This document shows positions 53,394 to 61,334 of a stretch of DNA of 64,000 bases, piece by piece. The DNA lies in NCBI RefSeq assembly GCF_000813005.1, contig NZ_JSYP01000004.1, forward strand, positions 153,523-217,522. The letters run 5' to 3'. The stretch comes from Flavobacterium sp. KMS. Its GTDB lineage: Bacteria > Bacteroidota > Bacteroidia > Flavobacteriales > Flavobacteriaceae. The notes beneath the pieces were generated by a model. It had not been told where the DNA came from. It saw only the letters and a program-made list of their open reading frames with translations, and did not search any database. The first letter of the stretch is position 1. Each line of letters begins with the position of its first letter. Made by a program: the position numbers and the translations under genes.

Positions 53394-54074
53394 CTAAACA
53401 ACTATTTTAAATTGTTTGTATAATTCTTTTTCTCCTTTTCCTGTAATAATTATTGCTCTGGAATTTTCAGTTTTTCGCAACCAATCATTGGCTATCATTT
53501 TATTCAATAATGACGTAGCTAGAGATCCTGACATGTGATTTTTTCTTTCGCTCCAATCAAGACATGGTTTCAAGAATAAACGCCTTTGTTTCCTAACCTC
53601 ATCGACATTTATACCAAAATCTGAAAACCATTTTATCCCTTCGGAACCAATTTCAAAATCATTATTAGTATCAATAATTATATTTTGCTCTAATAAACTA
53701 TTCGTTAAAGCCACACCTATTTTCCCCGCTAAATGATCATAACATGTTCTGCAATGTTTTATTGGCGGAAGCTTTTCTGTATTCTTTTTTCTCGAAACTT
53801 CTTGTGGAGGAATAAGGCTTGCCATCCCTTCGATAGCATAAGCAATTTCTTTGCTTGAAAATCGATAATATTTATGACGTCCTTGTTTTTCGACACAAAG
53901 CAAATCGGCATCTAATAACTTTCCTAAATGCATGCTTATATTTTGCGGCGATGTATTGGCTACAATTGCCAGTTCTGTAGCTGTAAATGCTTTTCCGTCG
54001 AGCAATGCCCACATAATTGATGCTCGGGTTGGATCACCAATTAATGTTGCAATTTTTATAAACTGTTCTTCCAT
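53394..54074 (-). CDS. ArsR-type winged-helix transcriptional regulator
   Basis: A 226-residue ArsR-like regulator. The N-terminal winged helix is clear: FIKIATLIGDPTRASIMWAL, FTATELAIVANTSPQNISMHLGKLLDADLL, and QGRHKYYRFSSKEI. A C-terminal ligand-sensing domain includes HCRTCYDHLAGKIGVALT. It is divergent from the P450 gene with 76 bases between the starts and so is likely its regulator. The ATG at 54074 is preferred to the upstream TTG at 54083. Confidence 0.9.
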   Translation of the reverse strand: MEEQFIKIATLIGDPTRASIMWALLDGKAFTATELAIVANTSPQNISMHLGKLLDADLLCVEKQGRHKYYRFSSKEIAYAIEGMASLIPPQEVSRKKNTEKLPPIKHCRTCYDHLAGKIGVALTNSLLEQNIIIDTNNDFEIGSEGIKWFSDFGINVDEVRKQRRLFLKPCLDWSERKNHMSGSLATSLLNKMIANDWLRKTENSRAIIITGKGEKELYKQFKIVV

Positions 54075-54150
54075 TTTATGCAATCATAGTTAATTCTAAA
54101 CTGAAGTATCTACGTGTAAAGTTAAATAACTTTGTTAAAAATCATAATCT

Positions 54151-55317
54151 ATGTCACCTACTTTATTCTTTCAATCGGATATTAAAGATCCGTATGCAAT
54201 ATATAAAACAATGCTTGATGATCATCCTGTCTTTTGGGATGAGGCAAACCAAATTTGGGCAATTTATTCTCATGAATACTGCACAGAAATTCTAAATAGT
54301 CTCAACGTAAATATCCCAACTATTAATCCTAATAACGAACAGAAACTTAATGAATATGCTTTAAAAATCATCAATCATTTATCCCGATTATCAAACGGAA
54401 CCCAACATGTCATTGCAAAAGAAACTGCAATGCTTTTATTTGCTAACATGAAATCAATTGACATTAATCAAATCATTGCCGAATTATTAGATAATGATTT
54501 AATCGAAAACAAAATAGATTGGGTTGATTCTGTTTGCAAAAAGCTTCCTGTTTTGGTTATTTTAAAAAGCTTTGGCTTTAGGCAAGATGATTGCAAATTC
54601 ATTTCTGAAAAAATAGACCTTCTTGTAAAAATAATGCTGCCAAATAAATCTGCAGAACAGGTTCAGGCAATTAATGAAATTTCAGAAAATAGTTATTCAA
54701 TGGTAAAAAAGCACTTATCAAGTCTTAGTTTTTATAAGCCTTTACTAGATAAAATATCCGAATCGCATACTATTTCTTTCGAGGAAACGATAACAATATC
54801 TGTAAGTAATTTAATTGGATTGTTGATTCAAAGTTACGATGCTTGCAGAGGTCTTTTGAGTAACTCTTTATTACAAATTATTAATACTCATAATCTAGTA
54901 CCCAAAAACAATATTAATAAAACACAGATACAAAAATTAGTTATTGAAACCCTGCGCTTTGATCCACCAATTCATAATACAAGAAGAGTTGCAATTACGG
55001 ATATTGTATTATATAAAACTATAATTAAAAAAAATGAAACCCTATTATTGGTTCTTGCAGCTGCAAATCGTGACCCAAAAAAATTCGATAATCCTTTAAG
55101 TTTTGATATCGAAAGAATCAATAATGATGAGAATCTTACCTTTGGGATTGGAGGTCATATGTGTCTGGCTAAATACTTTTCGATTCATCTTACAACCGAG
55201 GCTCTATTATATTTATTTAATAATTATAATACAATTGCAATTCTGGAAAGTAACATTCTGTACGAACCTATGATAAACGCCAGATTACCTAAAAACATCT
55301 GGATTTCGATTCAATAA
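54151..55317 (+). CDS. cytochrome P450 with atypical I helix
   Basis: A 388-residue soluble bacterial P450. It has the haem-binding loop FGIGGHMCLA with the axial Cys338, the ExxR motif of the K helix (ETLR at 266-269), and PPIHNTRR before the meander. The I helix (about 217-232) reads SVSNLIGLLIQSYDACR and lacks the usual (A/G)Gx(D/E)T motif. No ferredoxin or reductase gene is nearby. It is followed after 15 bases by an ABM monooxygenase gene. Confidence 0.92.
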   Translation: MSPTLFFQSDIKDPYAIYKTMLDDHPVFWDEANQIWAIYSHEYCTEILNSLNVNIPTINPNNEQKLNEYALKIINHLSRLSNGTQHVIAKETAMLLFANMKSIDINQIIAELLDNDLIENKIDWVDSVCKKLPVLVILKSFGFRQDDCKFISEKIDLLVKIMLPNKSAEQVQAINEISENSYSMVKKHLSSLSFYKPLLDKISESHTISFEETITISVSNLIGLLIQSYDACRGLLSNSLLQIINTHNLVPKNNINKTQIQKLVIETLRFDPPIHNTRRVAITDIVLYKTIIKKNETLLLVLAAANRDPKKFDNPLSFDIERINNDENLTFGIGGHMCLAKYFSIHLTTEALLYLFNNYNTIAILESNILYEPMINARLPKNIWISIQ

Positions 55318-55332
55318 TTTAAATTAAACAAC

Positions 55333-55668
55333 ATGATAGCAGTAATTTTTGAAGTAATTCCTAACGAAGAAAAAAAACAAGAATATCTTGACATCGCCGC
55401 AAGCTTGCGTCCTGAGTTAGATAAAATCTCTGGTTTTATATCCATAGAACGATTTCAGAGTTTTAATGACCCTGGAAAAGTTTTGTCTTTGTCATTTTGG
55501 AAAGATGAAGAAAGCATCCAACAATGGAGAAATCTCGAAATGCACCGTAATGCTCAGTCTAAAGGGCGACAAGAAATTTTTAAAGATTACCATTTAAGAA
55601 TTGCCGATGTAAAAAGGGATTACGGAATGTTTGACAGGAAAGAAACGCCAAAGGATAGTCCTTTTTAG
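55333..55668 (+). CDS. antibiotic biosynthesis monooxygenase (ABM) domain protein
   Basis: A 111-residue ABM-like protein of the dimeric alpha+beta barrel fold: VIFEVIPNEEKKQEYLDIAA, ISIERFQSFNDPGKVLSLSFW, and AQSKGRQEIFKDYHLRIADV. Such enzymes are cofactorless oxygenases or haem-degrading proteins; the C-terminal histidine (YHLRIADV) is typical. It starts 15 bases after the P450 stop and is probably cotranscribed. Confidence 0.88.
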   Translation: MIAVIFEVIPNEEKKQEYLDIAASLRPELDKISGFISIERFQSFNDPGKVLSLSFWKDEESIQQWRNLEMHRNAQSKGRQEIFKDYHLRIADVKRDYGMFDRKETPKDSPF

Positions 55669-55710
55669 GAGGTTCAAAGGGACAAAGTTGCAAAGAAACA
55701 AAGGTTCTGA

Positions 55711-55726
55711 TCCCGAGGCTTCGGGA
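55711..55726. repeat. imperfect TCCCGA...TCGGGA palindrome
   Basis: TCCCGAGGCTTCGGGA, an imperfect copy of the palindrome at 53361-53378, embedded in a GGTTCTGAGG/ACAAAG low-complexity tract. Confidence 0.75.
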
Positions 55727-55750
55727 CTGAGATTCTGAGGTTCTGAGGTT

Positions 55751-55775
55751 AAAAAAAAAGCAAAATGCTTTTTTT
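55751..55775 (+). terminator. terminator after the P450-ABM operon
   Basis: AAAAAGCA and TGCTTTTT arms around AAA, with A and T runs on either side, about 80 bases after the ABM stop. Confidence 0.75.
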
Positions 55776-55861
55776 AAAGATTTCGAAAAATCTAAAATCT
55801 AAGAAGTCTAAAAGGTCTAACAATCTAAGATGTCTAAAATTAAAGATGTCTATTTTTTGAT

Positions 55862-55869
55862 TACTTTTG
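55862..55869 (+). promoter_or_regulatory. -7 promoter element TACTTTTG of rluF
   Basis: Exact TAnnTTTG match only four bases before the rluF ATG, so transcription would start at or inside the start codon (leaderless mRNA). No -33 TTG at the right distance was found. Confidence 0.45.
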
Positions 55870-55873
55870 CACT

Positions 55874-56686
55874 ATGGAAGAAAATCTAAAACGCCTCAAC
55901 AAATTCATTGGAGAAACTGGATATTGTTCTCGTCGTGAAGCTGATAAACTAATCGAAGAAGGACGTGTAACCATAAACGGAATTGTACCTGAAATGGGAA
56001 CGAAAGTTTCACCTGATGACGAAGTACGCATAGACGGAAAGTTAATCGTAGAAAAACACGAAAAACCAGTTTATTTAGCTTTTAATAAACCTGCTGGAAT
56101 TGAATGTACCACTAATCTGGAGGTTCGTAACAACATTGTAGATTACATTAATTATCCTAAACGTATTTTCCCAATTGGGAGATTGGATAAAGCCAGTGAA
56201 GGTTTAATATTTATGACCAATGATGGTGATATTGTAAACAAAATTCTGCGCGCAAGAAATAATCACGAAAAGGAATATACTGTAACTGTAAGTAAACCTA
56301 TAACGGATCGCTTTATTGAGCGAATGGGAAATGGTGTCCCTATTCTTGATACAGTAACCAAAAAATGTAAAGTAGAGCAAATAAGCAAATACATCTTTAA
56401 GATTATTCTAACACAAGGTTTAAATCGTCAGATTAGAAGAATGGCGGAATATTTAGGCTATGAAGTTACTGCCTTAAAGCGTATTCGTATTATTAATATT
56501 TCTCTCGATGTTCCCGTAGGTCGCTACCGTGATTTAACAGATGCTGAAATTAAAGAATTGAATGAGCTTATTGAGCCTTCGAGTAAAACTGAGGAAGCAA
56601 GTTTACCTAAGATTGAAACTCCGAGAAGAAAAACTGAATTTATAAAAAGAGACGATCCTCGATTTAAGAAAAGAGGAAACTATTAA
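55874..56686 (+). CDS. rluF: 23S rRNA pseudouridine synthase (RluF-like)
   Basis: A 270-residue pseudouridine synthase of the RsuA/RluB/E/F group. It has an N-terminal S4 RNA-binding domain ([30 protein letters not shown]), the catalytic aspartate in [18 protein letters not shown], and [16 protein letters not shown]. The C-terminal tail is basic ([18 protein letters not shown]). The assignment to RluF rather than RluB is by resemblance of [12 protein letters not shown] and is less sure. Confidence 0.88.
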   Translation: MEENLKRLNKFIGETGYCSRREADKLIEEGRVTINGIVPEMGTKVSPDDEVRIDGKLIVEKHEKPVYLAFNKPAGIECTTNLEVRNNIVDYINYPKRIFPIGRLDKASEGLIFMTNDGDIVNKILRARNNHEKEYTVTVSKPITDRFIERMGNGVPILDTVTKKCKVEQISKYIFKIILTQGLNRQIRRMAEYLGYEVTALKRIRIINISLDVPVGRYRDLTDAEIKELNELIEPSSKTEEASLPKIETPRRKTEFIKRDDPRFKKRGNY

Positions 56687-56716
56687 ACTCTTGTACTTAC
56701 AAATCTATATAACAAA

Positions 56717-56753
56717 GAAAGCCTGGAACTGAAATTCCAGGCTTTTCTTTTTC
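56717..56753 (+). terminator. terminator of rluF
   Basis: GAAAGCCTGGAA (56717-56728) pairs with TTCCAGGCTTTTC (56735-56747) around a six-base loop, followed by T-rich sequence. Confidence 0.9.
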
Positions 56754-56909
56754 TACAATCTTATTTTTTACCAACAAGTAATGTTATTTTTATGATAATT
56801 GAATATTCAACTCCAATTACCTTAATATACATTTTTAAAAATTATTTATTTACTTTTCAGATCCGCTTCTTTTAAAATAGCTTCAAAATTTCACTATTCC
56901 AAAAAAACA

Positions 56910-57197
56910 TTAAATCGGTGTTATTCCTGTAAGAACAGGATTTCCAGACAATGGATCATAAATCTCAACGAGAGCTTCATAAGGAAGTCCAGACGAAACA
57001 ACTGTTGCATTACATTTAAAACGATAATTTGTTCCTGCCACAACCTGCGTTGAAACTGCAGTTGGATTATATTTCACTCCAAGCAAACCATTCATTGCTT
57101 TTCTGAATATTTGTAAATCTTCTGGGGTTGGAGTATGATAAAGTGTCCATCCTCCCAGTAGTGTCTCCGTATTATTTATTAGGGCATTATTTGACAT
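56910..57197 (-). CDS. cystatin/stefin-like protein (copy 1)
   Basis: A 95-residue protein with no signal peptide. Residues 14-17 are LGGW and residues 50-58 are TQVVAGTNY, the QxVxG first hairpin loop of cystatins, followed by a beta strand YRFKCNATV and by YEALVEIYDPLSGNPVLTG, resembling the second hairpin and last strand. A helix-like segment (TPEDLQIFRKAMNGLLG) lies between Gly and QVVAG, as in stefins. About half the residues are identical with the next gene. The family fits cysteine-protease inhibition, but this has not been tested; see findings. Confidence 0.68.
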   Translation of the reverse strand: MSNNALINNTETLLGGWTLYHTPTPEDLQIFRKAMNGLLGVKYNPTAVSTQVVAGTNYRFKCNATVVSSGLPYEALVEIYDPLSGNPVLTGITPI

Positions 57198-57285
57198 AAT
57201 TTCTATAGTTTAAATTACTTTAATTACTCTTATAATCTTCAGAAATCACTTTTAAAAAAAATTGATACTGAACTTTTTTTGAGTA

Positions 57286-57576
57286 TTAAATCCTTGTTAT
57301 TTTCACAACATGCGGGTCACCAACTAGTGGTTTAAAAATCTTCACTATAGCTTCATAAGCAATCTCTGAAGGCGGAATTGATGCAGTACATCTAAAACGA
57401 TAGTTTATTCCTGCTACCACCTGTGTCGCAACTGCCGTAGGGATATATTTTACTCCAACATAACCTTCTAAGGCTTGTTTAAATAATAATAAATCCGCAG
57501 CTGTAGGTTTGCGAAAATCTGTCCATCCACCTAATATAGGCTCATGGTTTTCTAAGACTTGGGTTTGACTTGACAT
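57286..57576 (-). CDS. cystatin/stefin-like protein (copy 2)
   Basis: A 96-residue paralogue, 88 bases upstream of copy 1 and on the same strand. It shares LGGWT (15-19), PTAVATQVVAGINYRF (QVVAG at residues 52-56), a cysteine at 63, and YEAIVKIFKPLVGDPHVV. Both copies start MS(N/S) and lack signal peptides, like eukaryotic type-1 cystatins (stefins). The first half is a probable helix (TAADLLLFKQALEGYVG). A 5' region of about 345 bases with palindromes precedes it. Confidence 0.68.
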   Translation of the reverse strand: MSSQTQVLENHEPILGGWTDFRKPTAADLLLFKQALEGYVGVKYIPTAVATQVVAGINYRFRCTASIPPSEIAYEAIVKIFKPLVGDPHVVKITRI

Positions 57577-57672
57577 AATGTTATAATTTAATTGTTCTTG
57601 GTCCTACTCATAAGGCTTTTCGGAAACGCCACGTTTCTAAATAGAGCACGAAAACCCTATTTAATGAATTAC

Positions 57673-57695
57673 TTGCCAGATAAATTATCAGGCAA
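57673..57695. promoter_or_regulatory. near-perfect 23-base palindrome, possible operator
   Basis: TTGCCAGATAA and TTATCAGGCAA arms around one central base pair at 10 of 11 positions. It lies about 97 bases upstream of the second stefin-like gene, next to a near-consensus -7 element. A binding site for a dimeric regulator is possible. Confidence 0.45.
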
Positions 57696-57741
57696 ATAAA
57701 AAGTCATGGAGAATTAAATTATGCTAGCTTTAATCAATTCC

Positions 57742-57758
57742 CTATAGTAAAACTATAG
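57742..57758. repeat. perfect inverted repeat CTATAGT-AAA-ACTATAG
   Basis: Seven-base perfect arms around AAA, about 165 bases upstream of the stefin-like gene; could be an operator or chance in AT-rich DNA. Confidence 0.5.
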
Positions 57759-57857
57759 CACAATTAAATCTGTAAATAAGAAAATGTCATGAGAACGGAA
57801 ATCATTGTCATGAAAAGTAAAAAAAGTAGTATGGGATTTTTCCCTAAAGTAAATAAG

Positions 57858-57895
57858 CAAAAAAACCTCCTCCATATAATATGAATGAGGTTTTA
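57858..57895 (-). terminator. terminator of the LytTR/HK operon
   Basis: On the minus strand AAAACCTC ... GAGGTTTT arms (57860-57870 and 57886-57895) with a partially paired interior, followed by a U-rich tract, 27 bases after the response-regulator stop. Confidence 0.75.
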
Positions 57896-57921
57896 GTTGT
57901 AGAGAATTATATAAAGTAAGA

Positions 57922-58668
57922 TTATCTCAATACGCGAAACTTTTTAACGAAATCTCTGTATTTCTCGCTTAGGACAACTTTGTGATTTCCTTTTAAAACA
58001 ACGAGATTATCATTGACAATTATCTCTTCTATCTTGCTTAAATTTACAATATAGTTACGGTGTGTTTGACTAAATTTAGCCGGATCCAAAAACTGAATGA
58101 TTTTGGTAAGAGATATTAAGATTACAAATTTTTCGACGTCTGTTATTATATTGCAATATCTGTCTTCAACTTCTATATAGACTATATCCTCAATTCTAAC
58201 TTTTTTTAAAGCTTTATTTTTTTTGATAAAAAGATAGTCGTCACTTATAACGGTATCTTGTTCTTCGCTAACAAAAACATTGGTCTGACCATAAAACTTC
58301 TCTACTGCCATTTCTAAGGCATACAAGATTTCTAGTTCGTTAAATGGTTTTAATAAAAAACTAAATGGTTTGGTAAGTTTAGCTCTTTCAAAAATCTGAC
58401 GATCTTTGGAACTTGTCAGGAAAACAAAAGGTTTTAAGCCATTAGGAACAATATTAATTGTTTCTGCAAAAGTAACTCCGTCTGGTTTTCCGTCTAAAAA
58501 AACATCTATTACTACAACATCTATCGCATTGTTATAAAACAACGCTAACGCTTCGTTATAAGTAGGTGCAATGCCCACAATATTATAATTATTAGCGGTA
58601 AGCACTTTTACAAGCGCATCGCTTTCTGCTGGAGTATCTTCGATAATAAGTACATTTATATTATCCAT
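57922..58668 (-). CDS. LytTR family response regulator
   Basis: A 248-residue two-domain regulator. An N-terminal receiver domain has IIEDTPAESDALV, phosphoacceptor Asp55 (VVVIDVFLDG), LTSS and LKPF. A C-terminal LytTR DNA-binding domain (about 150-248) has VEDRYCNIIT, FSQTHRNYIVNLSKIEEI and VVLSEKYRDFVKKF. It overlaps the histidine kinase gene by eight bases and so is its partner. Targets are unknown; the stefin-like genes downstream are candidates. Confidence 0.94.
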   Translation of the reverse strand: MDNINVLIIEDTPAESDALVKVLTANNYNIVGIAPTYNEALALFYNNAIDVVVIDVFLDGKPDGVTFAETINIVPNGLKPFVFLTSSKDRQIFERAKLTKPFSFLLKPFNELEILYALEMAVEKFYGQTNVFVSEEQDTVISDDYLFIKKNKALKKVRIEDIVYIEVEDRYCNIITDVEKFVILISLTKIIQFLDPAKFSQTHRNYIVNLSKIEEIIVNDNLVVLKGNHKVVLSEKYRDFVKKFRVLR

Positions 58669-60403
58669 GATTTTTAAACTTTTGTAATACGATAATTATT
58701 TTAGTTCCAACATTTTCTTCACTCTCAATTTCTAATCTACCGCCATTTTTATAGATCATACTTTTGCATAATTGCATTCCTAATCCAGTTCCTATTGTAT
58801 CATCATTTTTCTTTTTAGAAAGTAATGCTGTTTTTTTCAATAGTTCTTCCTGTGTAGAAGCGCTCATCCCTAATCCGGTATCTTCAACAACTAGATAACA
58901 AAAATCATCATCTGAATCTCGTGTATAAATCGAAATCTTGCCATTATCATTGGTAAACTTAATCGCATTATCTAATATATTACGAATAATTATTTTAAGC
59001 GAATCCATATCGGCAAATACGTAATCTGTAGTAGAAACTCTATTTTCAAAACTGATGTTTCTATTTATCATTAATGGCTTATAATTATATTCTACATGTT
59101 TTACAATTGTCGCCAAATGAAGCGATTCCTGAGAAAAATAGGTTTGTTTCGTTTGTAATAAAGCCCAATTAAGCAGATTGTCTAGCAAATTATAAGCTCC
59201 GTTAGCAATTGCACTATTATTATGTAGTTGTGTATCTAGCTCGGTATAATTCTTGGTCTCCAGATTCTCAATTAACTTGCTATTACTTGTTTTTAAAGCA
59301 TTAACCGAAGATCGTAAATCATGACTCACTATAGAGAATAACTTATCTTTTGTAGCGTTTAATTTGTCTAACTCTTCTTTTTGAGCCAAGATAATTTTAT
59401 TATTTTTTATTTTTTGCCTGTAAAAATATACCCCTGTCCCAAACAAGATTAGCAATAAAACTGAAGAAAACAACAAACTATTTCTCTCTGCTATTTTTAT
59501 CTTATTCTCCGCTTCAAGTATATTTACCTCTTTTTGCTTTTGCTTTACTGCAAATTTCTTTTCTAAATCAGCAATTGCCCAAACTTTATTCTGATCGTTT
59601 AAAGAGTCTTTCCACTTTTCGTATTCTTTACGATAGATTAAAGCCAAAGGGAAATTTTTCCTATTTTCTTCTACTACCGCCATGTTCATTGCAGCAGTTT
59701 TTTTTATTCCAAATGATTTTACTTTTTTAGAAAGATGATACCCCTTTTCAAAATAAGGAATTGCCTGACTGTCTTTATATTGTTCATAATACAAAGTAGC
59801 AATATCCATATAAGACCCCACTAGTAATAAAGTATCTTTTTCTGTTTCTTGTAATCTGGCGCCTTTAAACAAATGTTCTTCGGCTTTATCAAATTCTTTA
59901 AGATGCAAATAACACAATCCTATATTATGTAAGACAGTACTTACTCCTAAATCATAAGTAGATACATTGGATAACTTTAGTATGCCTTCAAAATACTGTA
60001 AAGCACTTCTGAATTCATTTTGACTTAATGCAATTTCTCCTAGATTATTTTTTACTTTATAATTAAATTGAAAATTATTAGAGACTTTATTAAATTCTTT
60101 TTTAGCTTCATTAAGAAGTTTTTTTTCCTTGAAACTAATTCCTCTAAAATAATGGCAATAATCTTTAAGCTCAATACTTTTAGTTAGACTAATATGTTTC
60201 ATAGAATAAACCAAGGTTGAATCCCAATTTTTTTCTATAAAAAACGATACCGCTTTATTAAAATTAATCTCTTCTTTAAACTTATTTGCTTTTATTTTAA
60301 TTTCTACCTTAAGTAATTTCTTAATAGGTAATTCCTCTTGCGAAAAGATAAAAAATGAATTAAACAACAATATAAAAACAACAAGTAATTTAATCTTAAT
60401 CAT
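58661..60403 (-). CDS. TPR sensor histidine kinase
   Basis: A 580-residue membrane kinase: signal peptide (1-21), a periplasmic region with about six TPR repeats to residue 270, a coiled coil, a membrane helix (about 309-328), a HisKA domain with phosphorylated His361 (FSIVSHDLRSSVNALK), and an HATPase domain with IIIRNILDNAIKFTND, VEDTGLGMS and GTGLGMQLCKSMI. There is no receiver domain. It is translationally coupled with the LytTR regulator. Confidence 0.94.
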   Translation of the reverse strand: MIKIKLLVVFILLFNSFFIFSQEELPIKKLLKVEIKIKANKFKEEINFNKAVSFFIEKNWDSTLVYSMKHISLTKSIELKDYCHYFRGISFKEKKLLNEAKKEFNKVSNNFQFNYKVKNNLGEIALSQNEFRSALQYFEGILKLSNVSTYDLGVSTVLHNIGLCYLHLKEFDKAEEHLFKGARLQETEKDTLLLVGSYMDIATLYYEQYKDSQAIPYFEKGYHLSKKVKSFGIKKTAAMNMAVVEENRKNFPLALIYRKEYEKWKDSLNDQNKVWAIADLEKKFAVKQKQKEVNILEAENKIKIAERNSLLFSSVLLLILFGTGVYFYRQKIKNNKIILAQKEELDKLNATKDKLFSIVSHDLRSSVNALKTSNSKLIENLETKNYTELDTQLHNNSAIANGAYNLLDNLLNWALLQTKQTYFSQESLHLATIVKHVEYNYKPLMINRNISFENRVSTTDYVFADMDSLKIIIRNILDNAIKFTNDNGKISIYTRDSDDDFCYLVVEDTGLGMSASTQEELLKKTALLSKKKNDDTIGTGLGMQLCKSMIYKNGGRLEIESEENVGTKIIIVLQKFKNHG

Positions 60404-60534
60404 TTCTTTTAATTATATACTAAGGATTACAAATCAATATAAATAATTAAATCAACTATTATATTTTATTTATAATCCTTTTTAGATTAACACTTCTCAA
60501 TTGAACAAAAGATTACTCAACAAGCAACAAACAA

Positions 60535-61011
60535 TTATCCTCCAGACTGTACAGTAGTTTCTGTTCCTCTGGATGCAATTGGATCTATATCCCAAAGAAA
60601 AGTCTGGATTGTTTTTACTTTTGAAAAATCACCTATGAATGCATATGGATTTGCCTTAAATTTAAGTTCATGGACAGAGAATGTGCATGCATCCTGTTCA
60701 GGCATATTATAGGCTATAAAAAATTGCAATTGAGGATTTCCATCAATATCTATATAAGTATTTTGAAAAATATCATATTGAAAAACCTCATTCCTTCTAT
60801 CTAAATCAACATAGGCAACAATATTTATAGAAAGCGTATCATTCTCTGCATTATAAAATGCTTCTACAAGTGGAGACAAAAGCCCTTTAGATTTTCTTTC
60901 AGGAAAAGTTACTTTTCCTATCTCAGGATTATTATTTTCAGAAAAAATTTTGGTTCCTGGAGGCATGGTAATTACTTCATTACCTTCAACGTTTAAATTT
61001 GTTGTACTCAT
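60535..61011 (-). CDS. orphan hypothetical protein
   Basis: A 158-residue cytosolic-looking protein (no signal peptide, no membrane helix), acidic, with beta-rich central segments (LSINIVAYVDLDRRNEVFQY, TYIDIDGNPQLQFFIAY). No family was recognised. It lies 131 bases upstream of the histidine kinase on the same strand and has its own -7 element at 61129-61136, so it may head that transcription unit. Confidence 0.6.
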   Translation of the reverse strand: MSTTNLNVEGNEVITMPPGTKIFSENNNPEIGKVTFPERKSKGLLSPLVEAFYNAENDTLSINIVAYVDLDRRNEVFQYDIFQNTYIDIDGNPQLQFFIAYNMPEQDACTFSVHELKFKANPYAFIGDFSKVKTIQTFLWDIDPIASRGTETTVQSGG

Positions 61012-61128
61012 AATTTTTAAAGTTAGTTAGTTTATAGGTTTGGGACCTATCAATGGTTAATAAATAAGGTTCGTAGAAATAAAATATTTGCCTAAAAATG
61101 CGGGATGAGCAACACTTTATTTCTATTT

Positions 61129-61136
61129 CAAATATA
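61129..61136 (-). promoter_or_regulatory. -7 promoter element TATATTTG of the orphan gene
   Basis: Exact TAnnTTTG match on the minus strand, 117 bases before the orphan gene's ATG. No clear -33 TTG. Confidence 0.45.
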
Positions 61137-61278
61137 ACAAACATTTTCTTAATAAGTTTTAATCATTAACAAATAACTAGTTAAAAACCTGCAGTTTATC
61201 TGATTTATTTACCTTTAATCAAAAAAAGCATACTGCTATCAATTAATTCTTACAAATTATATAACCGAAAACAAAGCA

Positions 61279-61310
61279 TAAAAAAAGCCTTAAACAAAAG
61301 TTTAAGGCTT
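61279..61310 (-). terminator. terminator of folD
   Basis: AAGCCTTAAAC (61285-61295) pairs perfectly with GTTTAAGGCTT (61300-61310) around AAAA; on the minus strand it is followed by a U run. It lies 24 bases after the folD stop. Confidence 0.92.
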
Positions 61311-61334
61311 ACTTATATCAATGAGTGAAATATA

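Larger units (their letters stand above)
57577..57921. other. regulatory-looking region upstream of the stefin-like genes
   Basis: A 345-base gap without an open frame. It contains a small hairpin GAAACG/CGTTTC at 57623-57637, the palindromes at 57673-57695 and 57742-57758, and the terminator of the LytTR gene at 57858-57895. On the minus strand TTTATTTG, one base off the -7 consensus, overlaps the end of the 57673-57695 palindrome. Confidence 0.55.
61012..61334. other. intergenic region upstream of the orphan gene
   Basis: About 320 bases. It holds the promoter element for the orphan gene (61129-61136), giving a leader of about 110 bases, and the folD terminator at 61279-61310. No open frame was found. 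Confidence 0.5.
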
